From Marsupella aquatica (lineage: Eukaryota > Marchantiophyta), in the NCBI GenBank assembly GCA_973895155.1, contig OZ316894.1, positions 9,982,001 through 10,046,000 of the forward strand: a stretch of DNA of 64,000 nucleotides, in the 5' to 3' direction. The translations under genes were made by a program, and so were the position numbers. The notes beneath the pieces were generated by a model. The model was given only the letters and a program-made list of their open reading frames with translations, made no database searches and had not been told where the DNA came from. How positions within the stretch are numbered: position 1 is the first letter of the stretch; every line of letters begins with the position of its first letter. This document shows, one piece after another, positions 1 to 11,275 of the stretch.

Positions 1-2
1 CC

Positions 3-2600
3 TTAAAGTACAAACGAAGGGATGGAACTCATATCTTGCGGGATGTGAGAGGCCATAGGCCAAGCGTTGGAAGTTCATATTCACAAGCATCCACACGAGG
101 GTCAAACTATGTTGACATGGACGATACACATGTGAGGGAAGGAGATAGGCCAGTAAATCTTCCTAACCCAATTATGGATGCCCATCAAATTCCAAATAGA
201 ACAAATTTGGATAAGCTTTGGGCGAAAGCTTTCTACACCAGTGGTATTCCATTCAATGTTTCAAATAATCCCTTTTTTTTAGAAGCAGTCATAGAGACTT
301 CAAAAGGGATTGTCAATGGTTACTCTCTACCTACGATGCAAAATTTGTGATTGAAATTATTGGAAGACAATAAGGAGGATCTCACAAAGGACATGACGCA
401 AATTTTAAAGGAAGCAAAACCTTATGGGTATTCTCTTTCTTCAAATGAATGGGAAAACGTCCGAAGAGAACCTTTGATGAATGTCATGTTGTTGACTTCT
501 AAAGGTGACTTCTTCTTGGATAGTTGGAATGCTGCGCAAGCTGACAAGAAAGATGAGAAATATCTTGGCGAGATGTGGTTGAAATACATTGAGGATATTG
601 GTGCAGATCACATTATTCAAATCGTAACTGATGAAGCACCCGCAAATCGCGTAGCAGGTTGTGAGGTAGTCATGAAAAAGTATCCTCATGTCACTTGGAG
701 CTGGTGTGCTGCCCACATGTTTAATTTGCTGCTAGAGGATATGTGTGGTCACAAGCGTGTAGTGCTAGATGATGCTGGATAGAATCCATTCCGAAAGATT
801 TTTAAACGCTTGAGGTGGATAGTAAAAGCAGTTTCATCATCGCAAAAGCATTCTGCAATATTTGCAAGAAAATCTCCTGACAAAAAACTGTTGAATCCAA
901 ATGCAACTAGATTTGCGACCAATTTCCTAATGGCACAAAGAGTGTTGGAGCTAAGAGGAGCTTTACAACAGATGGTCATTGATGATAATTGACAGTCTTA
1001 TCGTGATAGACTTCCATTGCGACCAAAATCAGCTGGACACATGACGAGGGGAAAGGCAGACGAACTTAAAATGTGGATACAGCAAGATACATTTTGGGTT
1101 GAAGTGAAGCATACAGTTAAATTCTTTACTTCGTTGGTGAAGATGTTGCAAGAATTTGATGGTGATTCTCCGCAATCAGGTTGGTTGTATTGGAGTTTGA
1201 AAAGAGGGATTGATGTTTTGAAAGCAAGCATGGAGGATTGTCCATTGGTAACAGAGGTATTGAAACCAAAGATACTAAAAGTGTATTTGGATCAAAAAAA
1301 ATTCTTACCACTGATTTTATGCTAGCGACAGCATATCTCAATCCCCAAATGTTTTTTGATGAGGACATAGATGTCGCTGGAGATCCAGAACTCTACAAGG
1401 GTTTCAGTGAATACATTGCTAGATATTCAGAACAACAGGTGAAGGAGGCAATCAACCATGATCGCGACGTCAGAGAACTTATTTCTGCCATCCACAGTCA
1501 AGCCATTGACGCCGCAAAAAAATTCCCAACACATCAATAGCGATGGGAGCCGCCCAATCAAGTATAGGTAACGTCAGTCCAGTAGAGTGGTGGCATGCGT
1601 ATGGTGCAGATTATAAACATTTGAGAATCCTGGCGCAAAAATTTTACACCAAAAAGTGTGCGCATCAGCTTGCGAGCAAAATTGGAGTTCATATGGATTT
1701 ATACATTCCAAAAGTCGCAATCGATTGACAAGTGATCGAGCAAAAGATTTGGTGTTTGTATTTACAAACATGAGGATAGAGAAAGGGCTAACAAATGTTC
1801 GAAACCCGCATACGTTTATATATGAACGTTATGACCAAAGAAGAAGAACAAATGATGGACCTAGACCTATCTCCATGGAGTTGTACGGCAATGATGAGTA
1901 CGATGCAACACGTGCGGCTCTTGGTGAAGAATATGTCGAAGATTATGATACAATTGATGATGCTGATGAATTGCTACACGGATTTTCACTAGATAAGGAT
2001 AGTGAGTTCTTGACTCATATTCCACCAGATACAGACATCACTGATGCAGGGGAATGGGAGAATGAAATGGATTTGGAGATGTATCCTACAATTGATGAAT
2101 CGCAAATCCAAGACGACGAAGATGCATCACTGGACACAAACTTTGTGATGCCTTCCCAACCAAGGTCACCTTGGTTGAACTTCGCAAATGATGTGGACAC
2201 AAGCAAACCATATTTCGACGAGCAACGCACAGGCACAGCAGGGCATCAGACAGATGGAAGGACATCAACCTTTTTTCATGGATACAACAATCATGAAGGT
2301 CAAACTTCAAACGACCCACATGCAAACTAGCAACACCATGCAGGTCCACCCTTGAATGCGTATGCAGGGCCAAGTGTCATGAATCCATATACGTCGAACA
2401 GGCATATTGGCCTTGGTGGGTTTCGAGGAATATCATCATTTCAAGAACGTCGCACAATGTTCAGTCACACAATTGTGGTCCACTCAGTTGGGGCGACAAA
2501 GAAGACGAGTGGAATGCATTTTTGCGCAAAAATCGTAACAACAATGCACAAAATTTCTCTTCACAACCTTGAAGCATCTTTCCATTAGGATAATATCAAG
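3..2600 (+). pseudogene. hAT-type transposase remnant, 5' end outside the window
   Basis: Decayed coding sequence of a plant hAT (Ac-like) transposase; the family cuts and pastes DNA elements in the nucleus. One frame runs from the window edge to about 1300, interrupted by stops at 348-350, 780-782 and 990-992. The middle carries the DUF659/RNase H-like core, including a TDEAPANR stretch and the CAAHMFNLLLED motif near 690-740. The reading then shifts frame to about 1300-1540 (ATAYLNPQMFF motif), again to 1543-1680 (VEWWHAYGADYKHL), and again to about 1656-2330. There the C-terminal dimerisation motif is recognisable (CEQNWSSYGFIHSKSRNRL). A further TAG at 2328-2330 and a late frame change near 2490 separate an acidic and Asn/Gly-rich tail. 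Any N-terminal BED zinc finger would lie upstream of base 1. It cannot encode an active protein. The family call is firm; exact ends are not. Confidence 0.88.
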
Positions 2601-3425
2601 TGTTGCTACTCTTATATTGTCTTAACTAACATAGACAAAATTATAAACAGTTATATTTTTTGTAACATGATTGTATTGTCTTGCAATGTGTTGTACCTTT
2701 TATTATTGTACAATGATTGAATAATTTATTTCTATTTGCATTTGAGAATGTCATAGCGACACACCAACGCAACATGCTTTCCAAATCTCCAACACTGACT
2801 ATTTCAAAGTAGTCAATATATCACAACAAAGTCTCCCTCAATGCCTCTAATGCCCTAGTACGCTAAGACAACTGGGCCGAAACTCCAAGCCACAATAAGT
2901 TTAGGGATACCTTGTCGTTGGCCATAGCAGCCGTAGTCCATACCAGCCCCCCTCTATTAATTGGTCAGTTCATTTCACTATGCAAAGATTTAGTCTAGCA
3001 ATAGAGCACCATCATATTCAATAATAATTAGGTCGAGAGGACCTGATTATTGGACCTGAGAATGTCATTGCTTGAATAAACCTTCTCATAATAAAATAAA
3101 CTTAGTTGAATTTCAAGTTGTAATGAGGGCCCATTTTTGGGGTGGGTGAATGTCCGTAGCAGCTGCACTACTTGAAGTTGGGCAGAGTTTATATGAGTAC
3201 GAGAGAAGTTGTGAAATGAACACATCGGCCACATAATCAGTAATTTTCTGGTCGGGATGACCAGAAAATTTGAACTGAGAATTTTCCATATTACCGAGGG
3301 ACTACATGATCACTCTGCAGTTACCCATGGAATGCAGTTACACACTCACTAATGGTCGAGAAGCTTCTCAAGCTCACCCGATTATTTCTTACGCAATGCT
3401 CCTGAAAAACTTAATTAAATATTTC
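2601..3425. other. AT-rich spacer without a gene
   Basis: No supportable ORF. It follows the transposase tail and may include its 3' non-coding end. The only structure I see is a pair of related hairpin-like segments, listed separately. Reading frames on both strands are short and lack recognisable motifs. Confidence 0.5.
3030..3285. repeat. Two related hairpin segments about 210 bp apart
   Basis: At 3242-3253 and 3259-3270 a perfect 12-bp inverted repeat (AATTTTCTGGTC) encloses a 5-bp loop. At about 3030-3052 a less perfect version built on the same GGTC...GACC core is present. Both are followed by a shared tail reading roughly TTGGACCTGAGAAT or TTTGAACTGAGAAT. They look like two diverged copies of one small palindromic repeat. 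Function unknown. Confidence 0.55.
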
Positions 3426-3442
3426 CTTAGGTTTGTTCTTTT

Positions 3443-5192
3443 TTAGACATGGATATACTCAGGGCAGGAAGAGCCTTTCTCACTTCGTCTACACCATTTA
3501 GACAAGCAAGCATGATGCCATATATGACCGGAGGTTCCCAACATGGAAACATATTTAGGGCCCCAAGGATATAGGCACCAAGTACACTTGTCGTCCTTTT
3601 CACGAACAAATGTTGCCATAGTTTTATCATTTTTCCACTTATCAAAAAACCTCTCAATACCTTCCGCGTCAACCTCCACATCTGGGAAAAGGTTGTTGTG
3701 CCCTGTAGGATCTATGATTTGCATGTGAACAAAATTTGACGACGACAATTCTCCTTCCCCTTTGTTTGACCCCATCCCCAAAGCACCATTGTTAAATTCT
3801 TGCACCTCTTCGTGAAGATTTGATATGATGATTGCTTGCGTTGCAAGTTCACTTTAAAGATCATTAATGATCTTGTCCTTCTCCTCAATTCGTGCCAGTT
3901 CATTGCATTGACGTTCTTTTTCAGCAAGTTGTTTTGTCAACTTATTAATTTCTTCCATCTTGTCAAACAATTGACACTTGTACAACGTCACTTTAGAATT
4001 GGTCGTCGGCTTGGTCTGCTTCTTCTCAAGTGATCTCATCTTTAAATCAGCTTGTTGCAATTGTGACTTAAACTTTTCGATGTTGCCACATTCATATAGC
4101 TCCACTACATACTTCGTGCGGAGATTTGTCTCAATCACCTCAGCAACATCTGCCCCCAAGCTCTTGCATATGTTGTGCAGGTTGAACTTATCCTTGTTAG
4201 CATCAGTAACATTGTTGTTCTTTGCATGTGGAGTTCTACACCCAACACCTACAAGGATTGGTTTTTGGTGTGCGTGGACTCCACATTGGTTAGTGGTGCT
4301 GCACGGTCAGGCATGGAGACTCGAGGAAGTACAACCGCTTTCCCCTTCTCATGCGCATATCCCTCCCCAGTCTCATCTAGCTTTCTTTTGGATCCCTTGT
4401 TGGAAGTCTCCATGGAAGGGTCCTTTGCAATAGTTGTATTCCTGTTCGTTGCAATCGCAACCACTGATGGATGCACCTGATGAGTCAGCTTGCCAACACT
4501 GTTTTCCCAACGGTAATCCACCTTCCACTTGAGAATAAATTCAGCAATCAGACATCGGATAAAAGGAGGATAAACGGAACTCATTTTTGTTTGGGCTTTG
4601 TGTGGAGCAAACTCTTGATATTGTTGCTGCCAATGTGATTTAACACCTGCATGTGTTACTTTGGACATGGTGATTTTTTCTTGCACCCATGATCTTGTTG
4701 CCCAAAGATTCGGATCGTGAAAAACTTTTTGTGCTAATGGCCAAAAGTCTTTCTTTGGCATCAACATCTCCAATTCCTTTGCATTCATAGGCCATTCGTC
4801 ATGGGGAGGATTTATATTGGGCGTTAATATAATCCATTCATCCTTGATACCCTCATCTTCCCATCTTCTTGTGTTTGGCGCCGGTATTTTATCAACCTTG
4901 GGTTTAGCCTCATAGTGAATGCCAATGGTTGTAAGATTATCCAACACAGTATTACGAAGAGCTTCATCGTCACAATAGGATCCTTGACCATCTTGCATGG
5001 TAGGATGTTGTGTCGTGAACTCTTTGTCTTCATCATCAGAAGACAATTCCCATCATACCATGTTTGCGATGTGTACGAAAGGTCTGCGATATTTGACAAT
5101 GTACAAACATATTTAGCACAATTTTGGGCATTCACGACAAAGTTTGATAGAATATTATGAACAAAATGCAGAACATTATAATTGACATACAA
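3443..5192 (-). pseudogene. Degenerate unrecognised gene: acidic N-terminal part, coiled coil, Cys/His-rich tail
   Basis: I do not recognise this family. Three minus-strand pieces line up as one broken reading frame. The first (5192 down to about 5046) shifts frame into a 265-residue piece (5046-4249) that begins acidic (SSDDEDKE) and ends Lys/Ser-rich. After another shift near 4250 the frame continues through 4159-3854, which is a strong coiled coil (repeated E, K, L and Q heptads, for example LTKQLAEKERQCNELARIEE). A TAA at 3852-3854 interrupts it and the same frame resumes to 3443. That last piece holds a Cys/His cluster (CTWC, then HIWHHACLSKWC), possibly metal-binding. The TAA is explained by CAA to TAA. 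It lies just downstream of a decayed kinase on the same strand, so both may belong to one expanded gene family or a captured segment. Introns cannot be excluded as the cause of some shifts. Confidence 0.6.
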
Positions 5193-5313
5193 TGAATAAA
5201 CATATAATCGTTAAGGTGACCTTTACAAAACTGTGTAAACCCTAATCTCTAAGATATGGACTGTTGTGCAAATGCAATGTGCAATCTGGAAACGTTCAAA
5301 CTATCTTCAAACT

Positions 5314-6895
5314 CTAAAAAACACAATCCATTCTTTTCTTCGCATCCGTGGCCATCATTTCACAAATTATGACATCCAATTTGGGGCCATGCACTTATGC
5401 ACTCCAACCCCTCCCCCAAAACCGTGACCCCTTAGACATTCCATCCCAATTCTCTGTCAACAATGTCTCAAAAATATTCCCCAAAGCATATATATCGATA
5501 CTTTCGCTAAACTCGATAGGGGTAGGTTGAACAAGCTCTGGAGCCAACTGTGGAAATTGTTTTTGGTATGCTGCTACTTTTTCTGTTGCTGTAGGCCACA
5601 TCCGATTAGCTAGTAATTTGCACTGTGATTTATGCTTAGACAAGCCAAAATCACATAAACCAATATATACTTTAATAGCCACATCATGCTCGTGATCGAA
5701 ATGAAGAAGGATGTTTCCAAAGTGAAGATCACAATGAAATCGATCATGCTCATGCAAGTATTGCAGTGTCTCCAGCAAAGCCAAGGCGGTTCCCAAACGG
5801 TTCTCCATAAGAGTTTCTTCTCCGAAATGAACTTGAAATCAAGGTCCGTCATGATCTGTGCCTTCCCCTTGCTCTTTGACGATATGCCGCATTTATCAAT
5901 AAAGCTACCCAAATCACCTCCATTGTAGTGATCATAAATAAGTTTTGGCGGATCCTCAATAGTCAACGCAAGAGCTCCAACGATTCCCTTATGATTCAGT
6001 CCTCCTATAAGCACTTCTTGTAATGCGTCAGTTTGTCTCTTATGCTTGTCTCCATCCTTGAACCGTTTTGCGACTAAGGTCACGTTGACTGGAATGAGAG
6101 GACAATCTAATATACGACAAATGTATACCTCTTCTTGGATTCCTTTCCCAATGCGATGTGTGTTGTGCACCTGCTCAGGTTTAAGAAAATGGATACTCCT
6201 AAGCTCTAGAACTACACGCGATGGACGTGTTCCTTTTCAAGCACTTTTGATGCTGACATCCCCAAAGTGCACAATCTCGTTAGCATATTTGACATTGCTA
6301 TCAGATTTTACCATTGCCAACTCTTTACTTCACTTCACTAGCAATTCTCTCTTGTGTGTGTACATCCCGGGGTTTCCAAGCAATGTAGTGTCACCCTCCT
6401 CCACTTTGGCTGCCAAATTATCCCAAACATGCTTCTCCAAGTTGAGTGCCAAATTTTCCAGAAATCCTCCCGGTTTCTCAGTTTCATCTTCAAATGACTT
6501 CATTTGCTCTCGTGTGAAATTGTCCTCCTTCTATACACTTTCCCGCATGCAACGGGTTATTTCACCAAGAAAGTTCTTGTATCCTTTCTATCCGTGTCTT
6601 GTGAACTCCCTCTCGAACCCGTCCACCCCATACTGTTTTGGTTGAGTGTAGCGATAAAGTATCTCTTTCCATATCGACACTACCACATTATGTCGAATCT
6701 ATTTTGCCTCTTCGTTGGCCCCTTCTATTTTCATTTCCCGACCACTTTGCTAGAATTCCTAGCATGTTCGAGAGTGTTTTGAGCATTCTTCAATGCGCCC
6801 AGAGCAACAAGATTCGGCTCATATCCCTCATTCACATGTTTTGTGATCGTCTCCAATACTTGCCTATACTCTAAACTAAAATTATTGATGGCCAT
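5314..6895 (-). pseudogene. Intronless protein kinase pseudogene
   Basis: Translating the minus strand from an ATG at 6895-6893 gives about 520 residues of continuous homology-like sequence broken by point lesions. An N-terminal helical region of roughly 260 residues (motifs KGYKNFLGEI, NLEKHVWDNLAAKV) precedes a Ser/Thr/Tyr-kinase-like domain. The domain has VAKRFKDGD (Lys motif), HCDLHFGNILL (catalytic loop, HRD reading HCD), CDFGLSK (DFG), LAPELVQ (APE) and KKRMD near the end. Lesions seen: frameshifts near 6740 and near 5810, and in-frame stops at 6699-6701 (TAG), 6588-6590 (TAG), 6531-6533 (TAG), 6330-6332 (TGA), 6237-6239 (TGA) and 5395-5397 (TAA). All six stops fit C-to-T changes on the coding strand. 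It lacks introns, so it is either a retrocopy or a member of an intronless family. Kinase call strong; substrate unknown. Confidence 0.82.
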
Positions 6896-7500
6896 GTTTT
6901 CCCTTCACAAAAGGAATATGTGAGGGAGGAACAAAATCTTACCGAGATTTAAATAAAATCCTTCCAATAAGGTTTCAACGACCAGCCTAAAAATTACAAG
7001 TCATATTGTTATTATCTGTTCCTGGTTTGTTTCTCTCATGAATTTTGTATTTTTATTGCACACATGATTTTAATTACCTTTAAATATAACAACAATAAAA
7101 GAGAAAGACAACAGTTATAAAATATCGCAGACCGAGCGGACGCTCAAAGCATGCGCACAAAAGTGTTCTTTCTTTCAAAGTTGTTATATTCCTGCTTTGA
7201 CATATGTGATTTGGTGTCTATAATTTAACACTCATTTGTAATTCAAGTAAAAACATTCTCGGTGAATCGTGGTATCCATGCAAAGTATCGCAGACCGAGC
7301 CGAAACTCTAAGCATGCGTACATGGATTCCTCTATCTCCGCAAATGTTTTACTTAATGAACAAAGGAGACTAAATTGTTAAGGTGATATTAAGAAATTCT
7401 TGTACGGAGTATCGCAAACCAAACCGAGACTCAAAGCGTGCGCGTACAAGTGTTTCTTTATATCCCTCCATTTGGCTCTAAGGTTAGGGTTTAAAACACA
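6896..7500. repeat. Three diverged copies of a ~45-bp unit in a gene-free stretch
   Basis: Three copies start near 7123, 7286 and 7410. Each opens with TATCGCARACC, continues with a CCGA..ACTC element and ends with an AAGC(A/G)TGCGC-like segment, so spacing is about 163 and 124 bp. The third has outer GTAC..GTAC ends. Between them the DNA is AT-rich with no credible ORF. This stretch is also where the kinase pseudogene's promoter would lie. Confidence 0.6.
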
Positions 7501-7632
7501 AAGAAAACTTCAAAAACCACAAAACAAAACAAAAACAAACAAAAACAAACCAAAAACCAAAATAAAAACCAAAAACCAAAACCAAACACTTACCTCCTCC
7601 TCCTCCTCTCCTCCTCCTCCTCCTCTTCTGCA
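7500..7632. repeat. A-rich then CTC microsatellite tract
   Basis: 7500-7590 is a run of AAAACA/AAACC-type low complexity on the plus strand; 7590-7628 is a (CTC/TCC)n trinucleotide run. They border the GC-rich array that follows. Confidence 0.85.
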
Positions 7633-7735
7633 AAACCAAAAATGAGGAGGGGGAGGAAGGATCTCTTGCTTTTATCCTCTCCCGAGCACCCTCCCGAGCC
7701 TTTCCCGGCCGGCCCCACCCTCCAACCCTAAACCG

Positions 7736-8095
7736 TGAAACCCTAATCCTCCGAGCCTCCCATCCCGAACCCCGAACCTCCGAACCCCAAACCGGGCCCC
7801 CACCCGAACCCCACCTGGACCCACCCCAAAGCCCGGCCTCCCGGACCCGAACCCCACCCGGACCCCGCCCCGAACCCCCACCGAGCGCCTCCTCTCTGGG
7901 CCCGGACCCCCACCCGAACCCCAACCCGAACCCCCTGCACCTCGTCCTCCCGGACCCGAGCCGCACCCGGACCCCACCCCGAGCCCCCACCGAGCGCCTC
8001 AGCCCGGACCCGGACCCGATTAGTCACCCGAACCCCCACCCGAACCTCCTCCCGAACCCGGCCTCCCGAACCCGAACCGCGGCCGAACGTTTCCT
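7736..8095. repeat. GC-rich degenerate array of CCCGAAC/CCCGGAC units
   Basis: About 360 bp made of variants of CCCGAACC, CCCGGACC and CCACCCG, very C-rich on the plus strand and sharply different from the AT-rich flanks. Within it a higher-order duplication of about 109 bp is visible: a segment beginning CCTCCCGGACCCGA at 7837 recurs at 7946, and both copies run to CCACCGAGCGCCTC. Long Gly/Arg-rich minus-strand frames across it come from composition, not from a gene. The heptamer-like unit resembles a mutated plant telomere repeat (CCCTAAA), and the unit CCCTAA itself occurs at the left edge; that link is speculative. Confidence 0.75.
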
Positions 8096-8487
8096 TTCCC
8101 GGATTGCTTCCGAACCCAGGTGCCGGGTTGCCAATTTTCCGCTCGAAAACGCCCAGTTTGACGGGCAAGGTCAAACCGGGCCCTCTCCCTAATTCAGATA
8201 GACATTACGTCTCCTTCACGACACCCAAGCCATGCAAAATATTGAGTGAACAGTGCCTAAGTGCACTGTCTATAAGTACATTCCATGTTAAGTGCAAGGA
8301 CAATTGTTCGTCCGGAAAAAAATTGGCACTGTTTATACGTAGATGCATGAAAATGCTGTTTTCTTAATTGTATATAGACTGTCACCACACGACAAATGGA
8401 TAAGTGCAAGTGTATACAAAGAACCTTTGTGAATAAGAGCGTTCTCTTTTGCAAAACGAGTGAAAACATGCACAACCCTTTAAACAG

Positions 8488-8524
8488 CTGCAGTACAAGC
8501 GGAAACACCTGCAGTACAAGCGGA
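8488..8524. repeat. Short tandem duplication, 21-bp period
   Basis: CTGCAGTACAAGCGGA occurs at 8488-8503 and again at 8509-8524. A second small duplication (CACGGCAGAAGCACG) lies near 8755-8780. No gene context. Confidence 0.8.
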
Positions 8525-10064
8525 GTATGAGGCATTCCAGTCTATGTCCCTGGAAAGCTGGAAGCTGGTGAATTGCTTAAAAAGCACCGAACAATAAATG
8601 GTACGTGGTCCCGGGATCCGCCCTGGTCGCAAGTATTATAATATTAACGGCTGAGACGTGATTGATTAGTGTGAGTAGCAAGAGGATGTAGCTCTGGAGT
8701 TTCCTTGGAGGAAAGCTGAGCACAAACCACTTCTAGGAAACTGTATAACGGCAGAAGCACGCACGGCAGAAGCACGCACTCATCTGTGTAAGTGCCTGAG
8801 AGAATATTGCAATAATTGAGAAGTGCAAACATATTCTTAATGTGTAGAGCATACAATGCATAAGTGCAGGATCATGCCTTCTTTTGAAGACCATGCACTT
8901 AGTCAGACGTGTTCACTCAGGAAGACTCTTTTCAGTTCACCTTTACTTTCAAGGGCCAAAGACAATTCGGAATTGTCTTCTGGGGATACAAATTGCGAAT
9001 GGACAGGCAGACAGTCTAAATGTTAGAGTCTCTTGGTGATTAGACTGATATTATTTGCTGCTGGTGGGGTGTTGTGCGAGTAGAGTGCCAAGGCAGTGTT
9101 GCTTGTAGAGTTTTGGTTTTAAAGGTGAGAACCATGATGAGAAGTTTACTGTACAGATTCTGAAATGCTGCATAGTTTAATACAAGCGAACTCAAGTGGT
9201 TTCCTGAACAATGTTAGACAAGCAAAGAGCTTTTCTAGATCTTGCAAACCATGATATGGTAAAAAATCGGATTGCATGAAAACTTTCCAGATGAGAGAGA
9301 AATGTGAAGGGACGCGCAGAGGATAGCCAGAATGTTGTTCACCATGGGGTAAGCTGACAGTGAGAATAAGGGAAGAAATGCGGTGGGTCAAATGATTGAG
9401 AAGAGTCAACCAGATATGGGGGCAATCTGCAAAACAACAATGGTTGGTTGCTTCAGATATAGGCAAAACGATCCCTCTTTGTTTTATCGAATTCCTGACT
9501 TTTCACTGACAATGATTGTTGTGAGGTAAATCATGTACAAAATCTCTCTATACATGTGGTTGTATATATTTGACCAATTCTTGCAATGGAAAGTTTTGTT
9601 GTAATACTATGTTCTACCTTTGATAGGATGGAGGTGGTACATTCCTAAAATTTTACTGACCTCACAGCTCTCTCAAATTTGTCTAGGTGATACTGCAATG
9701 GACCTTTCGTAATTGTTCCATGCAAATGTTGACAGTCCATCCAAACAAAATGTCAAATGTTGCAATTATAGGAGTCATTTTAGGAGCTTCTAATGCTATA
9801 AATTGGCATTCTAACTTGAGATTTTGCAAGAGATCTACTAGGATTTGTGATGGAGATCCATACTACTGTCCCCCCCCCCCCCCCAAACATAACATGGCAT
9901 TGTGTTAAAAAATGGAAAGTTTTGGGTCCCATGACAAAAAACAATTTTGAATTCAAAACACAATGTCTTTGTAAGGTGTTGTGTTTGAATGTTGGCGTTG
10001 TGTTTGAGTTGGACTCTGTGTTTGAGTTTTGACCCCATATTGTTCTACATTGAGCACTAACAGT

Positions 10065-10290
10065 ACAAAATTCATGAATCATATGACAAGGACTATATTT
10101 GAGCACAAAGCCAGTATTCAAACACAATGTCCATTTTTGAACATAACGCCCTGCAAATACAAAAAATGAAAACAGAGAGTCAAAACATGATTACAATGGC
10201 CTGGGTGCACTATTTTGAATAGCGCACCCCATGATCCACTATTCTAATACAGGGCCATGGGGCTGTGTTTGGGGGAAGATGGTAGCTAAG
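10065..10290. repeat. Dispersed repeat, copy 1 (second copy at 41510-41695)
   Basis: Roughly 200 bp shared, in the same orientation, with 41510-41695. Matching landmarks in order are an ATTCATGAATCATATG-like start, TATTCAAACA, AACATAACG, CCTGCAAATACAAAAAATG, a CACTAT segment, GATCCACTAT/GGTCCACTAT, and GGGGAAGATGGTAGC/GGGGAAGACGGTAGC at the right end. The second copy sits inside an insertion, so this is probably transposon-derived. Confidence 0.75.
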
Positions 10291-10785
10291 GCCACTCCCA
10301 ATTTTTGTTCATTGAATGAACTGTTTATGTAAACTTGCAAAGTAATAAACATTCTCAGGTTGAAAGGTGTTTGTGTTTTTCCCTGAACTCAGAACTCAGT
10401 TCATTTAACTGTAGGTGTCCTATTATTAGTTGACCTCGAAAGTACTTCCACAGAGCAGCCCATTTGTCTTTGCCCAATTTTACCACTGCCACTGCCCATG
10501 ACAAAACCTGGATCCATTAGGTTTCACCATTTTTAGTACCATTTTCCTGAAATTGTGGAGCAAAGCTTCACCCTAGAGAAGAGAAATATGAAAAAGTGGG
10601 AATTTTTGGTGGTTTAAACTAGGTTCAGCTTCTACTGCAAATAAAGTGGTATTTTCTCAGTAGAATCATCAAATATACTCACGGGTTGAGTGAAACAATT
10701 TGAGATCTATGGATTCCCTTTAAATCACAGTTGCCATTATAAAACGTGAGGGGCCTGGTTTGCGGAAGTGAGCAATAGACAGGCC

Positions 10786-10930
10786 GACCCATTCACTCCC
10801 ATCATAGGAGTCTTCTCCTCTAAAACCATTGTTCATTTGCATAGGTGAACAACAGAGGCCATTGTTCATGTACATTAAGGGAACAGTAGACTCTGACCCA
10901 TTCATTTCCCATCATAGGACTCTCCTCCCC
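10786..10930. repeat. Diverged direct repeat, ~109-bp spacing
   Basis: GACCCATTCACTCCCATCAT at 10786 is echoed by GACCCATTCATTTCCCATCA at 10895; both continue with AGGA..CTCTCCTC-like sequence. No coding content. Confidence 0.65.
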
Positions 10931-11050
10931 GAAAAACACGTTTCGACAATTACTTGAACAATGTTGACTATTTTAGATGCACTTTGGCCAAATCTACTTT
11001 GTGAGGGATCATCCCCTATGGTGGACGCATAAGATAACATTGATACCCAA

Positions 11051-11275
11051 AATACACTACAGTCTGGTCTTTCATATAATTCATTGTTTCTCATGTGAAG
11101 TGAGTACTCAGGAGCACTTGTACCCGGAGCATTTATACTGGAACATGTGGTTTATGTTGGTAAAATATACTACAATCTGCTCTCCATATAATTCATTGTT
11201 TCTCATGTGAATGAGTACTCTTGAGCACTTGTACCAGGAACATTTATACTTGAACATGTGTTTTATGTTTAGGAG
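11051..11275. repeat. Tandem duplication, ~113-bp period
   Basis: Copy one starts AATACACTAC at 11051 and copy two AATATACTAC at 11164. Both contain ATAATTCATTGTTTCTCATG, GAGTACTC, GAGCACTTGTACC and CATTTATACT in the same order, with a few per cent divergence. Confidence 0.85.

Noticed and set aside
6046-6645. 199-codon plus-strand frame
   Set aside because: It is antisense to the kinase remnant, whose minus-strand translation is clearly homologous to kinases.
7484-7990. 168-codon Gly/Arg-rich minus-strand frame (and parallel frames to 8174)
   Set aside because: It lies on a GC-rich tandem array; three overlapping frames are open at once, which reflects composition, not coding selection.
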